Positions 1-8,450 are shown, counted from the first letter of the stretch. The stretch: 17,135 nucleotides of DNA from Candidatus Bathyarchaeota archaeon (GCA_015520475.1 WAQA01000042.1:1-17135), one strand, 5' to 3'. Notes: generated by a model from the sequence alone, not told the origin. Made by a program: numbers and translations.

Positions 1-1044
1 GCCTCTAAGTGAGATCGCATAGGGCTCCCTAATTTCACCGCTGTAATCAGCTATCTTAATATTATCTATGAACTCTTCTTTCGAGATGTATGGTGCTATG
101 GCATCATAGATTACGCGTATGTCTATGTCTGTTGATGGGAGGATGAAGACGCCGTTCCCATGTGATGCGAAGTTACATCTTATAGTGTTCAGGAAGGTTT
201 GGAATCCTTCTATCGGAACGTTTTCGGATACCTCTAACAGATTATAGCTTCCCTTTGGAAGGCCGCCGCCTAAAGCCTCATCCAAGAGCTTAATTCCGGT
301 TGAGTAATGTGTGGTTGAGTCGTTTACAGGCTTAAACTTCCTCTTCTTTTCTGGCGTTTTGGATGTGAAGGGCTCAAAACATTTAAATCTTCCACTTTCA
401 AGTGTGAAGACGTACTTATGTAGATATATTCTGGTTCCTCTGAGCTTCTGAATCTCCAGATCCCTTATTCTCCTTCCATCAAACTCTCCCATCTTAAGGA
501 TGATTACTCCGTCAACTATATAATCAAGCGTTGTTTCCTCTGGTTCTTCGCTGATGAAGATTGCCCTTGCCTTTGAAGCGTCTATTAGGGCGAGTATTGT
601 TTTTTCAGTCTTCAACCTCTCAGGTTTACTCATCTCTTTTGCGATTCCATCCCATGTATCAAAGATTAGGAATGGTTCTTCTAGGTCTTCTATAGCCATC
701 ATTGTTCTTTCTATGAGGTAGGCTGCATCTCCCAGTCTTATATCCTCAACCTTAGCTTCTTCTGGGCTGTAGCTCATCGAGAGGATATGTTCAGGCTTGA
801 CAATCTCTTCTAACCAAGGGAATTGAGTATACAACTTTTCCGGGGAGACGCGTGAGGAGAAGTACACTCCATTCCCGCCGGAACCGAAGATTCTTAAGAG
901 CTCCAGTGCTAGGGTTGTCTTTCCAGTTCCGGCTGCGCCTTTAATCAGGAGAACTCTTTTGGGCTGCTGAAGAAACTCTATTATGCAGGTTGGGATGTTC
1001 CCGGTTACATTTAACTCTTTATTGGGAGAATAACTCTCTGTCAT
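1..1044 (-). CDS. GvpD-like P-loop ATPase (KaiC/RadA superfamily), 3' end cut by window edge
   Basis: The frame stays open for 348 codons from ATG at 1044 to the left edge, so the C-terminus is missing. Residues 36-43 form a Walker A motif (GAAGTGKT) followed by TTLALELL. A Walker B-like strand, FLIFDTWD, sits near 125-132. These and the segment around RVSPEKLYTQFPW (65-77) resemble archaeal proteins annotated as gas vesicle protein GvpD, a RecA/KaiC-type family. A second half starts near 249 with STGIKLLDEALGGGLPKGS, which matches the opening of a KaiC/RadA domain, but no Walker A follows where one is expected, so this half looks inactive for nucleotide binding. GvpD acts as a regulator in haloarchaea. 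No other gas vesicle gene is visible here, so the cellular role is unknown. It is transcribed away from the transporter operon, and a TATA-like box lies about 33 bases upstream of the start. Confidence 0.75.
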   Translation of the reverse strand, partial: MTESYSPNKELNVTGNIPTCIIEFLQQPKRVLLIKGAAGTGKTTLALELLRIFGSGGNGVYFSSRVSPEKLYTQFPWLEEIVKPEHILSMSYSPEEAKVEDIRLGDAAYLIERTMMAIEDLEEPFLIFDTWDGIAKEMSKPERLKTEKTILALIDASKARAIFISEEPEETTLDYIVDGVIILKMGEFDGRRIRDLEIQKLRGTRIYLHKYVFTLESGRFKCFEPFTSKTPEKKRKFKPVNDSTTHYSTGIKLLDEALGGGLPKGSYNLLEVSENVPIEGFQTFLNTIRCNFASHGNGVFILPSTDIDIRVIYDAIAPYISKEEFIDNIKIADYSGEIREPYAISLRG

Positions 1045-1072
1045 CAAAACATCCCCAGACCAGTATCATCCT

Positions 1073-1082
1073 AAAATATATC
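1073..1082 (-). promoter_or_regulatory. TATA-like box for the GvpD-like gene
   Basis: On the minus strand this reads GATATATTTT, centred about 33 bases upstream of the ATG at 1044. That fits an archaeal box A giving a very short leader of about 5-10 bases. It is the only clear A/T-rich box in the right place. No start site was measured. Confidence 0.45.
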
Positions 1083-1363
1083 TTGAAATCATTTATTAAT
1101 GCTCTCCTTTAACTCTCTCGCTGATACTCTATCTGTTAGATGTGTGAGGGTTGATGATGCTTCTCTTGGAGGGGTCTAGCATGAAAAGGCGATGTCTATG
1201 GAGATGATTGTTCTCTTATATATTGTTGGTCTGCACTCTCCTGCCTGTTAAGAGGATTTTGTGGTGTTGGATGTAATGTTGATTTCTTCCTCTTTCTTTC
1301 TACAGATTCTTTTGTTTATCTGTCTCTTTAAGCTATGAATCTTGAATGGGGAGCGTCTGTTTG

Positions 1364-1376
1364 CCAAAAATATATT
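1364..1376 (+). promoter_or_regulatory. TATA box for the ABC transporter operon
   Basis: The stretch CCAAAAATATATT is centred about 39 bases upstream of the ATG at 1409. Transcription starting about 25 bases downstream of the box would give a leader of roughly 10-20 bases. There is no clear Shine-Dalgarno before 1409, which is consistent with a nearly leaderless message. Confidence 0.5.
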
Positions 1377-1408
1377 AGGAACTTATTATACAACAGTTAG
1401 TGTAAAAA

Positions 1409-3331
1409 ATGGTGATGAAAATGACTAAGCTCGAGACTGGCTTGGTTGTCGCTCTAATAATTCTGGTGTTGATATTCGGCGCTGCATTCGTTTCATTGTC
1501 GATGCGTATCAGCGAGTTAAGCGCTTCTCTCACCAATATCTCCGGGAAGATAGATACGTTGTCATCTGAGGTGAAGGGAATACCGGAGGCTATTAAGGGA
1601 ATAACTCATCCGACTAAACCTACGAAATTGGCTGAGTTCGTTATTGCTGGAGGCTGGCCGATGCCGCCTGGCTATCATGGTAACCCCTTCGGGCCTGGCG
1701 GTGTTGGGAGCTGCTACCGGTTCATACATGAGCCGCTCTATTACTACATCCCAGGAAACGCTTCCTTCCTACCCGCCCTCGCCGTTTCAGTTGAGGATAA
1801 AGGTAAGGTGCTTGTGGTTCACCTTAGAAAGAACGTTACGTGGCATGATGGTAAACCATTCACCAGTAAAGATGTAAAGACTACATGGGCCTTGGTGGGG
1901 GCTCTATGGAGCAATAAGGCTTGGCGCTACATAGATAAGATAGAGACGCCTGATGACTACACTGTTAATTTCTATCTGACAAGAACTGTTTCTCCACTAT
2001 TGAAGATCACAATATTGACACAGCCAATAGTAGCTGCTGATCACCTCTTCGGTAAGTGGACTGATAAAGCCCTAAACGTTGTCTCTCTCATGAAGCAGAT
2101 ATGGGATCTCCAGGCTGCAGGCAAGGAGGTACCTAAAGACTTAATGGATAAGTATAATAATCTCAAGACTCCACTGCTTAAAGAGGTTCAGGCATTCAAA
2201 CCTGGGAAACCAACGGGTACCGGCGCCTTCATGCTTGACAAGGTAACGACCTCAGTGCTTGTACTTAAGAAGTTCGATAATCATTGGGCTACCAACAAAA
2301 TAATGGTTGGCACCGTAAGGATACTGAGATGGACATCAAACGAGGTTGTCTGGGCTTACCATATGGCTAGGAAGATAGATGCATCACATGCTGCTGCAAC
2401 TCCAGACGTTGTCAAGCAGTTGCTGAACGATCCAAATCTGCATTTCATGTTGACATCGGATCTCAGCCAGTTTGCTATAGCCTTTAATACAAGGGTTGCT
2501 CCATTCAATGATATTAACTTCAGAAAGGCTATAGCCTACGCTATTGATAGGAAGAAGATGCGGGAGGTAGGTAACTACTACGCTATGGATGAAGTGTATG
2601 CGCATGGCGTATTACCATCAATGCAAAGTCAATGGTTACCAAACGATGTATTGGCGAAGCTTACGAAGTATGAATATAATCCTTCAAAGGCTGAAGCTAT
2701 ACTAAAGGCGGCTGGATATAAGAAGGGAAGCGACGGCTACTGGAGAACTCCTGATGGTAAGACCATAAATATAGAAGTTACCTGCCCTGCCGGTTACTCA
2801 GACTGGGTGCTGGCGCTGGATGAACTGGTTAGGCAACTTAACTCCTTCGGCATCAAGGCTGAGAGTAGACCCATACCGAACCCTGTCTTCTGGAGTAGGG
2901 CGCACGCCGGTAAGCTAGGTATGCATCTAAACTGGTTCTGCAGCTGGGCTGGAACCGGCGATCCATACACAGGCTACTATGATCTATACTATGGAGATAG
3001 ATCAAAAGATACTGGTGTCCCAGCGAATAAGACGTTTGATACTCCATGGGGTAAGGCTGTCCCCTCACAACTAGTAGATCAGCTACTGATCGAGAAGGAT
3101 CCGGCGAAGAGGAAGGAGATAGTTTGGAAGCTTGCATATATAACGAATGAGTATCTATGGGAGATTCCTTGGGCTGAGAAGAGGATACAGATATACTATC
3201 TTGACGGGGTTAGGGTGACTGGTTGGCCGTTACCTACAGATCCCGTATGGACGCTCTGTCCTGGAGGTATTGAGAGAGCCTATTACGTGATGATCATCAG
3301 CGGAATGCTTAAACCAGCAGCAAGTAGCTAA
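1409..3331 (+). CDS. ABC transporter substrate-binding protein, family 5 (peptide/oligosaccharide type)
   Basis: This 640-residue extracellular binding protein delivers a peptide or an oligosaccharide to the permease pair encoded just downstream. Residues 11-30 are a single hydrophobic helix with no lipobox cysteine after it. Residues 33-64 (RISELSASL to IKGI) have a heptad-like pattern that could form a coiled-coil stalk. The SBP_bac_5 domain follows from about 75 to the C-terminus. It includes the family segment NVTWHDGKPFTSKDVKTTW (142-160) and FRKAIAYAIDRKKM (about 370-384). No C-terminal membrane helix is seen. The start is uncertain among ATG 1409, GTG 1412, ATG 1415 and ATG 1421, which lie within 12 bases of each other; I used the first. 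The substrate cannot be read from sequence, because archaeal members bind sugars as often as peptides. It is the first gene of the operon, with a 17-base gap to the next gene. Confidence 0.92.
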   Translation: MVMKMTKLETGLVVALIILVLIFGAAFVSLSMRISELSASLTNISGKIDTLSSEVKGIPEAIKGITHPTKPTKLAEFVIAGGWPMPPGYHGNPFGPGGVGSCYRFIHEPLYYYIPGNASFLPALAVSVEDKGKVLVVHLRKNVTWHDGKPFTSKDVKTTWALVGALWSNKAWRYIDKIETPDDYTVNFYLTRTVSPLLKITILTQPIVAADHLFGKWTDKALNVVSLMKQIWDLQAAGKEVPKDLMDKYNNLKTPLLKEVQAFKPGKPTGTGAFMLDKVTTSVLVLKKFDNHWATNKIMVGTVRILRWTSNEVVWAYHMARKIDASHAAATPDVVKQLLNDPNLHFMLTSDLSQFAIAFNTRVAPFNDINFRKAIAYAIDRKKMREVGNYYAMDEVYAHGVLPSMQSQWLPNDVLAKLTKYEYNPSKAEAILKAAGYKKGSDGYWRTPDGKTINIEVTCPAGYSDWVLALDELVRQLNSFGIKAESRPIPNPVFWSRAHAGKLGMHLNWFCSWAGTGDPYTGYYDLYYGDRSKDTGVPANKTFDTPWGKAVPSQLVDQLLIEKDPAKRKEIVWKLAYITNEYLWEIPWAEKRIQIYYLDGVRVTGWPLPTDPVWTLCPGGIERAYYVMIISGMLKPAASS

Positions 3332-3348
3332 AGAATATGGGGTAAAGG

Positions 3349-4353
3349 ATGATCGCGCAGCGAATCACTAAAAGAATCCTACTTTCTTTTTTTACCCTTC
3401 TATTCTCGGCGTCAATCACATTCTTTCTAGTTAATAATATTCCTGGAAATGTTATTGATGTGTTAGCAGCGCAGATAATGGAGAGTTACGGTGTCTCCTA
3501 TGATGAGGCGAAACAGATGGCTTACACCTACTATTTCGGTTATGAATCTAATAAGTCATTGCTGGAGCGGTACATCGACTATATAACGAATATCTTTAGG
3601 GGTAATCTTGGGACTTCTATCATGTATAGGGTTCCAGTAAATAGTATTGTGGTGCATGCTCTTCCCTGGACCCTCTTTGTTCTTTCGCTTTCGCTCCTCA
3701 CAGGGTTTGCTATAGGCACCCTGCTAGGTTTATTGATGGCTTGGAGAAGGAAGACTTTTCTTGATCCTCTCGTTACGGCCTACGCGTCCTTTACGGATGC
3801 TACTCCTGACTTCGTTACGGCGATGCTTCTCTTCATGTTCTTGGCGGCGAGGCTAGGTTGGTTCCCTCTCAAGGGAGCCTATGACGAAAGCCTCACACCA
3901 GGTTTCTATCCAGCTTTCATCATAAGTGTTCTATATCATGCAGCGCTTCCGATCCTATCGTATGTTATAGAGCATATAGGCTTCTGGGCTCTTATAGTGA
4001 AGGGAAGCGCTGCAAGCGTGCTTGAGGAGGACTTTGTGAAGGCTGCTGAGGCTAGAGGCCTCCATGAAAGGAGAATACTCACAGCTTATGTTGGGAGGGT
4101 AGCGTTGATACCTGTAATCGCTATGCTTGCTATACAGTTAGGTTATATGCTGGGTGGCTCCACAATAGTTGAAACAGTATTCACCTATCCTGGGATAGGA
4201 TACTTCTTTAGTCAAGCCAGTAGCACATTAGATTTCGGTTTAATGCAAGGTCTCTTCTTCATAATTATACTTGGCATAATCCTTGCAAACTTAGCGGTGG
4301 ATATAATCTATCCTCTAATTGACCCTAGAGCTAGAAGGGAGAGTGCAAGGTGA
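3349..4353 (+). CDS. dppB: ABC transporter permease, DppB/OppB type
   Basis: This 334-residue inner permease subunit of the Dpp/Opp class starts with a membrane helix (about 8-28) and a long external loop (about 30-100). The core helices of the BPD_transp_1 domain follow. The cytoplasmic EAA loop that contacts the ATPases is visible as EDFVKAAEARGLHERRI, and VFTYPGIG near residue 280 is typical of DppB proteins. It ends with DPRARR, also usual for the family. The ATG is preceded by the purine-rich stretch GGGGTAAAGG. Its 3' end lies within 1 base of the chosen start of the second permease, so the two are probably translationally coupled. The dpp name is a family label; the cargo is unknown. 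Confidence 0.93.
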   Translation: MIAQRITKRILLSFFTLLFSASITFFLVNNIPGNVIDVLAAQIMESYGVSYDEAKQMAYTYYFGYESNKSLLERYIDYITNIFRGNLGTSIMYRVPVNSIVVHALPWTLFVLSLSLLTGFAIGTLLGLLMAWRRKTFLDPLVTAYASFTDATPDFVTAMLLFMFLAARLGWFPLKGAYDESLTPGFYPAFIISVLYHAALPILSYVIEHIGFWALIVKGSAASVLEEDFVKAAEARGLHERRILTAYVGRVALIPVIAMLAIQLGYMLGGSTIVETVFTYPGIGYFFSQASSTLDFGLMQGLFFIIILGIILANLAVDIIYPLIDPRARRESAR

Positions 4354-4354
4354 A

Positions 4355-5233
4355 TTGGGCCACGAAGGGGTTCTCGTTAACCTATACTACTCATTCTTCA
4401 GGCCTATCATCAAGTATAGACGGGCGGCTATTGGATTCGTAATACTCTCCGGATTCGTGTTAATGGCTACTGTAGGACCTGAAGTAGTCCCCCTAAACCT
4501 CAAGACCGACTTCAGTCAACGTTACAAGCCTCCATCATTTCAGCATCCTCTTGGAACAGATTATGGTGGTAGAGACATATTCCAGCAGATAGTTCATGGT
4601 TCACGTGATGTGTTGACTATAGCTGCGTTGGCGGCGATGTACGCGATAACCATCGCGGTGACTATAGGCATACTCAGCGGCCTCTTAGGAGGCATAGTCG
4701 ACGCCATCTTAACTGGCCTAACGGACATATTCCTCACAATACCTAGCTTCCCAGTTATGATGGCTATAGCTGCTGTATTCGAGGTTAGAGATCCCTTCTC
4801 ATTCGCGGCGATCCTGGCTATATGGATGTGGGCTGGTCTGGCTCGTTCAATAAGGGCTGAGGTTCTCTCCCTAAAACAGAAGGAGTTTATAGAGGCTGCT
4901 AGGATTCTAGGTCTCGGAACATCCCATATAGTCTTCAGGGAGATCCTGCCGAATATAATGCCATACATAGTGATAAACTTCATCACCATGATAAGATCCG
5001 CTATAACAGCAAGTGTCGGAATAATGTTCCTGGGGATAGTTCCATTCAAGATTACGCATTGGGGTGTAATGCTTTATATGGCGATGTTCCAGTATGGCGC
5101 CGTCTATGTTCCAGAGGGCATATACTACGCGTTAGCCCCGCTCTTCTGCATAGTTCTACTGGAGTATGGCGCCATCAGCCTTGCGCATGGACTTGATGAA
5201 ATATTCAATCCGCGGCTTAAAACATACGAGTGA
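4355..5233 (+). CDS. dppC: ABC transporter permease, DppC/OppC type
   Basis: This is the second permease subunit, partner of DppB. It has a short cytoplasmic N-terminus, a first helix (IGFVILSGFVLMATVG) and the conserved segment HPLGTDYGGRDIFQQIVHGSR. Five further helices follow, with the EAA loop at EFIEAARILGLGTSHIVFREI. It ends near FNPRLKTYE, as DppC proteins do. The start is ambiguous. The frame is open from TTG 4319, and GTG 4343 is also possible. I prefer TTG 4355 (292 aa) because AGGTGA at 4348-4353, which includes the upstream stop codon, is the best Shine-Dalgarno match and gives the normal N-terminus length. The next gene follows after 9 bases. Confidence 0.92.
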   Translation: MGHEGVLVNLYYSFFRPIIKYRRAAIGFVILSGFVLMATVGPEVVPLNLKTDFSQRYKPPSFQHPLGTDYGGRDIFQQIVHGSRDVLTIAALAAMYAITIAVTIGILSGLLGGIVDAILTGLTDIFLTIPSFPVMMAIAAVFEVRDPFSFAAILAIWMWAGLARSIRAEVLSLKQKEFIEAARILGLGTSHIVFREILPNIMPYIVINFITMIRSAITASVGIMFLGIVPFKITHWGVMLYMAMFQYGAVYVPEGIYYALAPLFCIVLLEYGAISLAHGLDEIFNPRLKTYE

Positions 5234-5242
5234 GGTATCTGA

Positions 5243-6211
5243 TTGAATCATATCCTTCGAATCAAAAATTTAATCGTTGAGTACGCGGTTAGGGAAGGCT
5301 CATTAAGGGTTGTAAATAATGTTTCACTTGATGTCCCAGAGGGTAAAATAACAGCTTTAGTTGGAGAATCAGGATGCGGCAAATCAAGCTTACTTGACGG
5401 TATCCTGAGAACGCTTCCGCCTAATGGCTACATCAGAAGTAATGGGGTCTGGTTCAAAGATATCAACCTAGCTAGGCTAAGCAATGAGGAGCTGAGGAGA
5501 ATTAGATGGGAGAGGATAGCCGTCGTTTTCCAAGCAGCCCAGAACTCGTTGAATCCTGTTCTCAAGATAGGCGATCATGTACTTGAGACTTATCATGCGC
5601 ATAGGAAAGGAGAGTCTAAGGATGAGATTCTTGCTAAAGCCAGAGAATTATTGGAGATGGTTAACCTTGATCCTAAGCAGGTTCTAAATTCATATCCGTA
5701 TGAGCTGAGCGGCGGCATGAAGCAGAGGGTCATAATAGCCCTCAGCCTCATACTGGACCCAGAACTGCTCATATTGGATGAGCCCACATCAGCCCTTGAC
5801 ACTTATACCCAATCAACCATAATAGACATGTTGAAGAAGATACATAGGGAGAAGGGATTGACGATGTTCTTGGTAACTCATGATCTGCCCGTTGTAGCTG
5901 AGATGGCTGATTATGTCGCTGTAATGTACGCCGGTAAGATCATGGAGGTGGCTGATGTGGAAACAATCTTCTATAAGGCTAAATATCCATATACCAACCT
6001 TCTGATAAAGGCTATACCATCCCTAATAGGAGATCCATCAGACAGAAAACCGATACCTGGCAGTCCGCCGAGTCTGCTCAATCCCCCTTCAGGATGCGTC
6101 TTCCATCCTAGATGTCCCTTTAGAAGACCTATATGTGATAAGAAGGCTCCTCCATTCTTCCATGTCGATAAGAGTCTAGTAGCATGTTGGCTCTATGGTG
6201 ATACTAAATGA
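5243..6211 (+). CDS. dppD: Peptide/oligosaccharide ABC transporter ATPase, DppD type
   Basis: This 322-residue cytoplasmic ATPase powers the DppB/C channel. It shows Walker A GESGCGKS (41-48), the ABC signature LSGGMKQR (about 155-162), Walker B LLILDEPTSALD (about 175-187) and the H-loop TH (about 213). The C-terminal oligo_HPY region carries CVFHPRCPFRRPIC plus a later Cys, the cysteine pattern that holds an iron-sulfur cluster in characterised DppD-type proteins. The only reasonable start is TTG at 5243, with GAGGT at 5232-5236 six bases upstream. It overlaps the following ATPase gene by 4 bases (ATGA), which indicates coupled translation of the two halves of the ATPase heterodimer. Confidence 0.95.
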   Translation: MNHILRIKNLIVEYAVREGSLRVVNNVSLDVPEGKITALVGESGCGKSSLLDGILRTLPPNGYIRSNGVWFKDINLARLSNEELRRIRWERIAVVFQAAQNSLNPVLKIGDHVLETYHAHRKGESKDEILAKARELLEMVNLDPKQVLNSYPYELSGGMKQRVIIALSLILDPELLILDEPTSALDTYTQSTIIDMLKKIHREKGLTMFLVTHDLPVVAEMADYVAVMYAGKIMEVADVETIFYKAKYPYTNLLIKAIPSLIGDPSDRKPIPGSPPSLLNPPSGCVFHPRCPFRRPICDKKAPPFFHVDKSLVACWLYGDTK

Positions 6212-7227
6212 ACGGTGAAGAAATCGTTGAGCTAAAGAATGTTACCAAATACTTCGAGAAGGGCTTCATAAAGAAAGTGAGGAATTACGCAGTTATCGAT
6301 GTTTCACTGAAGATACGTAAAGGGGAGATAATCACTCTGATAGGTGAGAGCAGCTGCGGAAAGACGACTCTAGGTAGGATAGTTGCAGGTTTAATCAGAC
6401 CGTCAAAGGGAAAAGTTTTATGGTTCGGAAAGGATCTGTGGCGGATGAGTAAGAGAGAATTTAACCGGTATAGGCCGTTGATACAGGTGGTGCATCAGGA
6501 TCCATATGCGTCCCTCAACCCTACAAGAACAATCTATCAGATTCTCTCCCCAATAATCAAAAAATACTATAAGCCTAAAAGTAAGTCTGATCTCCTTAGG
6601 GAAGTGAAGAATCTATTAGGATATGTTGGCTTAACTCCTCCAGATTACTTCCTAAACAAGTATCCCCATCACCTTTCAGGCGGTATGAAGCAGAGGCTTG
6701 CATTCGCGAGATCACTTATTCCTAAACCTAAGCTCATAGTAGCCGATGAACCTGTAAGTATGATCGACATGTCCCTTAGACTCTCTGTTCTAGGATTGAT
6801 GAAGAAACTTAATGAGGATCTCGGGATAGCCTTCATTTATATCTCGCATGATATAGCCACAGCAAGGTTCTTTGCTGACAAGGCCACGTTGGCGCTGATG
6901 TATCTAGGTAGAATTCTAGAGATAGGATCTATGGACGAAGTTATAAGAACACCTATGCATCCTTATCTCAGAGCGATACTGTCCGCTTCACCTATACCAG
7001 ACCCAAGAATAGCGAAGCGTAGGAGAAAGATAGAATTGAAGAGTCTGGAGGTTCCAAGAGAGGTTGTGCAGTTGAAGGGTTGCCCCTTCAGCCCTAGATG
7101 TCCATACTCTGAAGATGTATGCTTTGAGAATACGCCTAGCCTTAAGAGATGTAGTGGGCATGAAGTGGCATGTCACCTCGTTGATAAACTGCCTGAATGG
7201 GTTCCGCCTTGGCAAGTGATGGTCTGA
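6208..7227 (+). CDS. dppF: Peptide/oligosaccharide ABC transporter ATPase, DppF type
   Basis: This 339-residue ATPase is the second nucleotide-binding subunit, predicted to pair with the DppD-type protein. Walker A is GESSCGKT (46-53). The usual third glycine is serine here, but the GxxxxGKT consensus is intact. The signature LSGGMKQR is near 157-164. Walker B is LIVADEPVSMID, where MID replaces the more common ALD, a variation common in DppF/OppF. The switch histidine is in YISHD. The C-terminal oligo_HPY segment has CPFSPRCPYSEDVC and a later Cys, matching the cluster-binding pattern of its partner. The ATG overlaps the dppD stop by 4 bases, and its own stop overlaps the start of a small membrane protein gene by 1 base. 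Confidence 0.95.
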   Translation: MNGEEIVELKNVTKYFEKGFIKKVRNYAVIDVSLKIRKGEIITLIGESSCGKTTLGRIVAGLIRPSKGKVLWFGKDLWRMSKREFNRYRPLIQVVHQDPYASLNPTRTIYQILSPIIKKYYKPKSKSDLLREVKNLLGYVGLTPPDYFLNKYPHHLSGGMKQRLAFARSLIPKPKLIVADEPVSMIDMSLRLSVLGLMKKLNEDLGIAFIYISHDIATARFFADKATLALMYLGRILEIGSMDEVIRTPMHPYLRAILSASPIPDPRIAKRRRKIELKSLEVPREVVQLKGCPFSPRCPYSEDVCFENTPSLKRCSGHEVACHLVDKLPEWVPPWQVMV

Positions 7228-7481
7228 TGGATCCAAGATTGGCTCGGTACACCCTAGTTTCAGGCTTCTTTGTCTTCATATTGTCAATTGGCGTTCTACC
7301 CTTCCTAAGTCCAGATAAGCCTGAATATGTCCCAGATATTCTAGCCATAATAGTAAGTGCTATCTTCATAGCTCTTGTGATATTTGATGTTCGTAGAGAA
7401 GCTAAGAAAGAGCTGATGTTCGAAGGATCGAAAAGACAGATTACACTGTTAGGTGAAGCTTGTAACGTCGATGTGTTGTAG
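7227..7481 (+). CDS. Small two-helix membrane protein at the end of the transporter operon
   Basis: I do not recognise this 84-residue protein. Two hydrophobic helices are predicted at about 9-27 (TLVSGFFVFILSIGVLPFL) and 37-54, joined by a short loop containing SPDKPEYVPD. A basic segment, RREAKKE, follows and would be cytoplasmic, and the tail is polar. The ATG at 7227 overlaps the dppF stop in a TGATG arrangement, so it is very likely translated from the same message. The frame could be opened further from 7197, but that would overlap dppF by 31 bases for no gain. By position it may be an accessory or stability subunit of the transporter, which is an inference from location only. Confidence 0.7.
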   Translation: MDPRLARYTLVSGFFVFILSIGVLPFLSPDKPEYVPDILAIIVSAIFIALVIFDVRREAKKELMFEGSKRQITLLGEACNVDVL

Positions 7482-7688
7482 GCTTATAGTGTAGTGGTCG
7501 CTGCTTCTAAAACTTGAATCGGTTAATGATCTCCTAAAAGGTTAGGGCGGTTATGGTTGCTGCCTTTGATGGGGATCAGCATATGCCAATCTAGCCTCCG
7601 CTGCATTATTCTCCAGCGACTTGATGGGGGTTGAGTATGCGAAGTGTCTGTTAGGAAAGAAACTCAATCTTATCTGCGGAGAAGGAGA

Positions 7689-8393
7689 TCATAAAATAAC
7701 TTTTAGATCTGGATTGTCTAGGAATACTGTGGAGCCTCTTCCTTCATAATGTATGCTTATCGATCTTATCGTAACTCCTGCTTTACGAGCTTTCGAGAGT
7801 AGACTATATATTTCTGGATCCCCCTCATAGTATGGTTTGAAAAATTTAACTTTTGGGATGGCTGCTATGAATATTATCGCTCCCGATCCACCATGTGTCG
7901 AGTGGTCTATAAGCTCTTTTATATGTCTCCTTCCCCTTATAGATGGACAGTCCGGATACATTGCGTATTCCTTCCTTCTCAAAACTGCGCTTTTAACCTC
8001 TACATACAGATCTTTCCCGTTTCGTTGCAGTAGATAGTCAAGTACCGAGTTTCCCATTCTCACGTTTCTTTTGGATATCCTGTATCCTTTTAGCCATGGA
8101 ATGTACTCCTTCTCTATTGCTGCTTCAAGAGTCTTCATCTGCATCATAGTGTCGATTATCGCTCCTGAACCGCTCTCTTCTATAGCGAAGAGCCTATATT
8201 CTGTCTTCTTCGGCTCGTTGAACCTTATACAGAACCCTTTACGGTTATGCCCTATATATCCTCTCAGTCTTCCCGTATTATTAATATATGCATAGCATAT
8301 TCTATCTTCTACTCTAATTCTGACGAGAAACCTATTTATCCTATCCAGTACCCTGCATTCTAAGACGTTATTCACTCTGAATATCTGTCTCAT
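7689..8393 (-). CDS. sfsA: SfsA family protein (sugar fermentation stimulation protein homologue)
   Basis: This 234-residue protein matches the SfsA family in length and in its main motifs. These are NTGR (39-42), LDYLL (118-122), VEVKS (131-135), YPDCPSIRGRRHIKEL (146-161) and GDPEIYSLLSKARKAGV (191-207). The LDY...VEVK arrangement is that of a PD-(D/E)XK nuclease-like fold. The E. coli protein was described as a DNA-binding activator of maltose genes, and the family's biochemical activity remains poorly defined. The ATG at 8393 follows GAGG a few bases upstream. The gene faces the transporter operon tail to tail and diverges from the hydrogenase genes, sharing a 70-base spacer with them. 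Its position next to a sugar/peptide uptake operon is suggestive at most. Confidence 0.9.
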   Translation of the reverse strand: MRQIFRVNNVLECRVLDRINRFLVRIRVEDRICYAYINNTGRLRGYIGHNRKGFCIRFNEPKKTEYRLFAIEESGSGAIIDTMMQMKTLEAAIEKEYIPWLKGYRISKRNVRMGNSVLDYLLQRNGKDLYVEVKSAVLRRKEYAMYPDCPSIRGRRHIKELIDHSTHGGSGAIIFIAAIPKVKFFKPYYEGDPEIYSLLSKARKAGVTIRSISIHYEGRGSTVFLDNPDLKVIL

Positions 8394-8435
8394 TGATCCT
8401 CATTTCTGTTCATGGAGGCTATGAAGATTACGGTT

Positions 8436-8450
8436 GAATATAAAATATCG
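8436..8450. promoter_or_regulatory. Overlapping TATA boxes for the divergent hydrogenase and sfsA genes
   Basis: The stretch GAATATAAAATATCG contains an A/T box readable on both strands. On the plus strand it lies about 24 bases before the ATG of the hydrogenase small subunit (8464), the spacing expected for a leaderless message. On the minus strand it lies about 48 bases before the sfsA ATG (8393), giving a leader of about 20 bases that would include the GAGG site. The 70-base spacer holds no other good box. Confidence 0.5.

Larger units (their letters stand above)
1045..1408. other. Gene-free divergent spacer
   Basis: These 364 bases separate the GvpD-like gene (-) from the transporter operon (+). 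Each end carries a TATA-like box. The middle has no tRNA, no long hairpin and no long ORF. A perfect-looking Shine-Dalgarno (GGAGGGG, 1168-1174) precedes an ATG at 1181, but that frame is only 8 codons (MKRRCLWR). An overlapping 19-codon frame from 1192 (hydrophobic, starting MSMEMIVLLYIV) also ends quickly. A pyrimidine-rich tract lies around 1279-1330. None of these is convincing as a gene. Confidence 0.6.

Noticed and set aside
1181..1251. Short peptide frames with a strong Shine-Dalgarno in the spacer before the transporter operon
   Set aside because: The frames are only 8 and 19 codons, lie more than 150 bases from the next gene, and show no leader-peptide logic such as repeated codons or an attenuator hairpin.
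1130..1260. C/D box small RNA (TGATGA near 1151)
   Set aside because: No D box CTGA at suitable spacing downstream and no terminal stem.
4594..5049. A 151-codon minus-strand frame opposite dppC
   Set aside because: It lies entirely inside a well-supported permease gene and has no family resemblance or ribosome site.
7482..7560. A tRNA-like opening with a GTGTAGTGG segment after the transporter operon
   Set aside because: No T-arm consensus, no paired acceptor ends and no plausible anticodon stem follow at tRNA spacing.
7482..7688. Possible gene or RNA in the spacer between the convergent transporter operon and sfsA
   Set aside because: Only very short frames are present (for example MVAAFDGDQHMPI), and I see no clear hairpin or oligo-T terminator.
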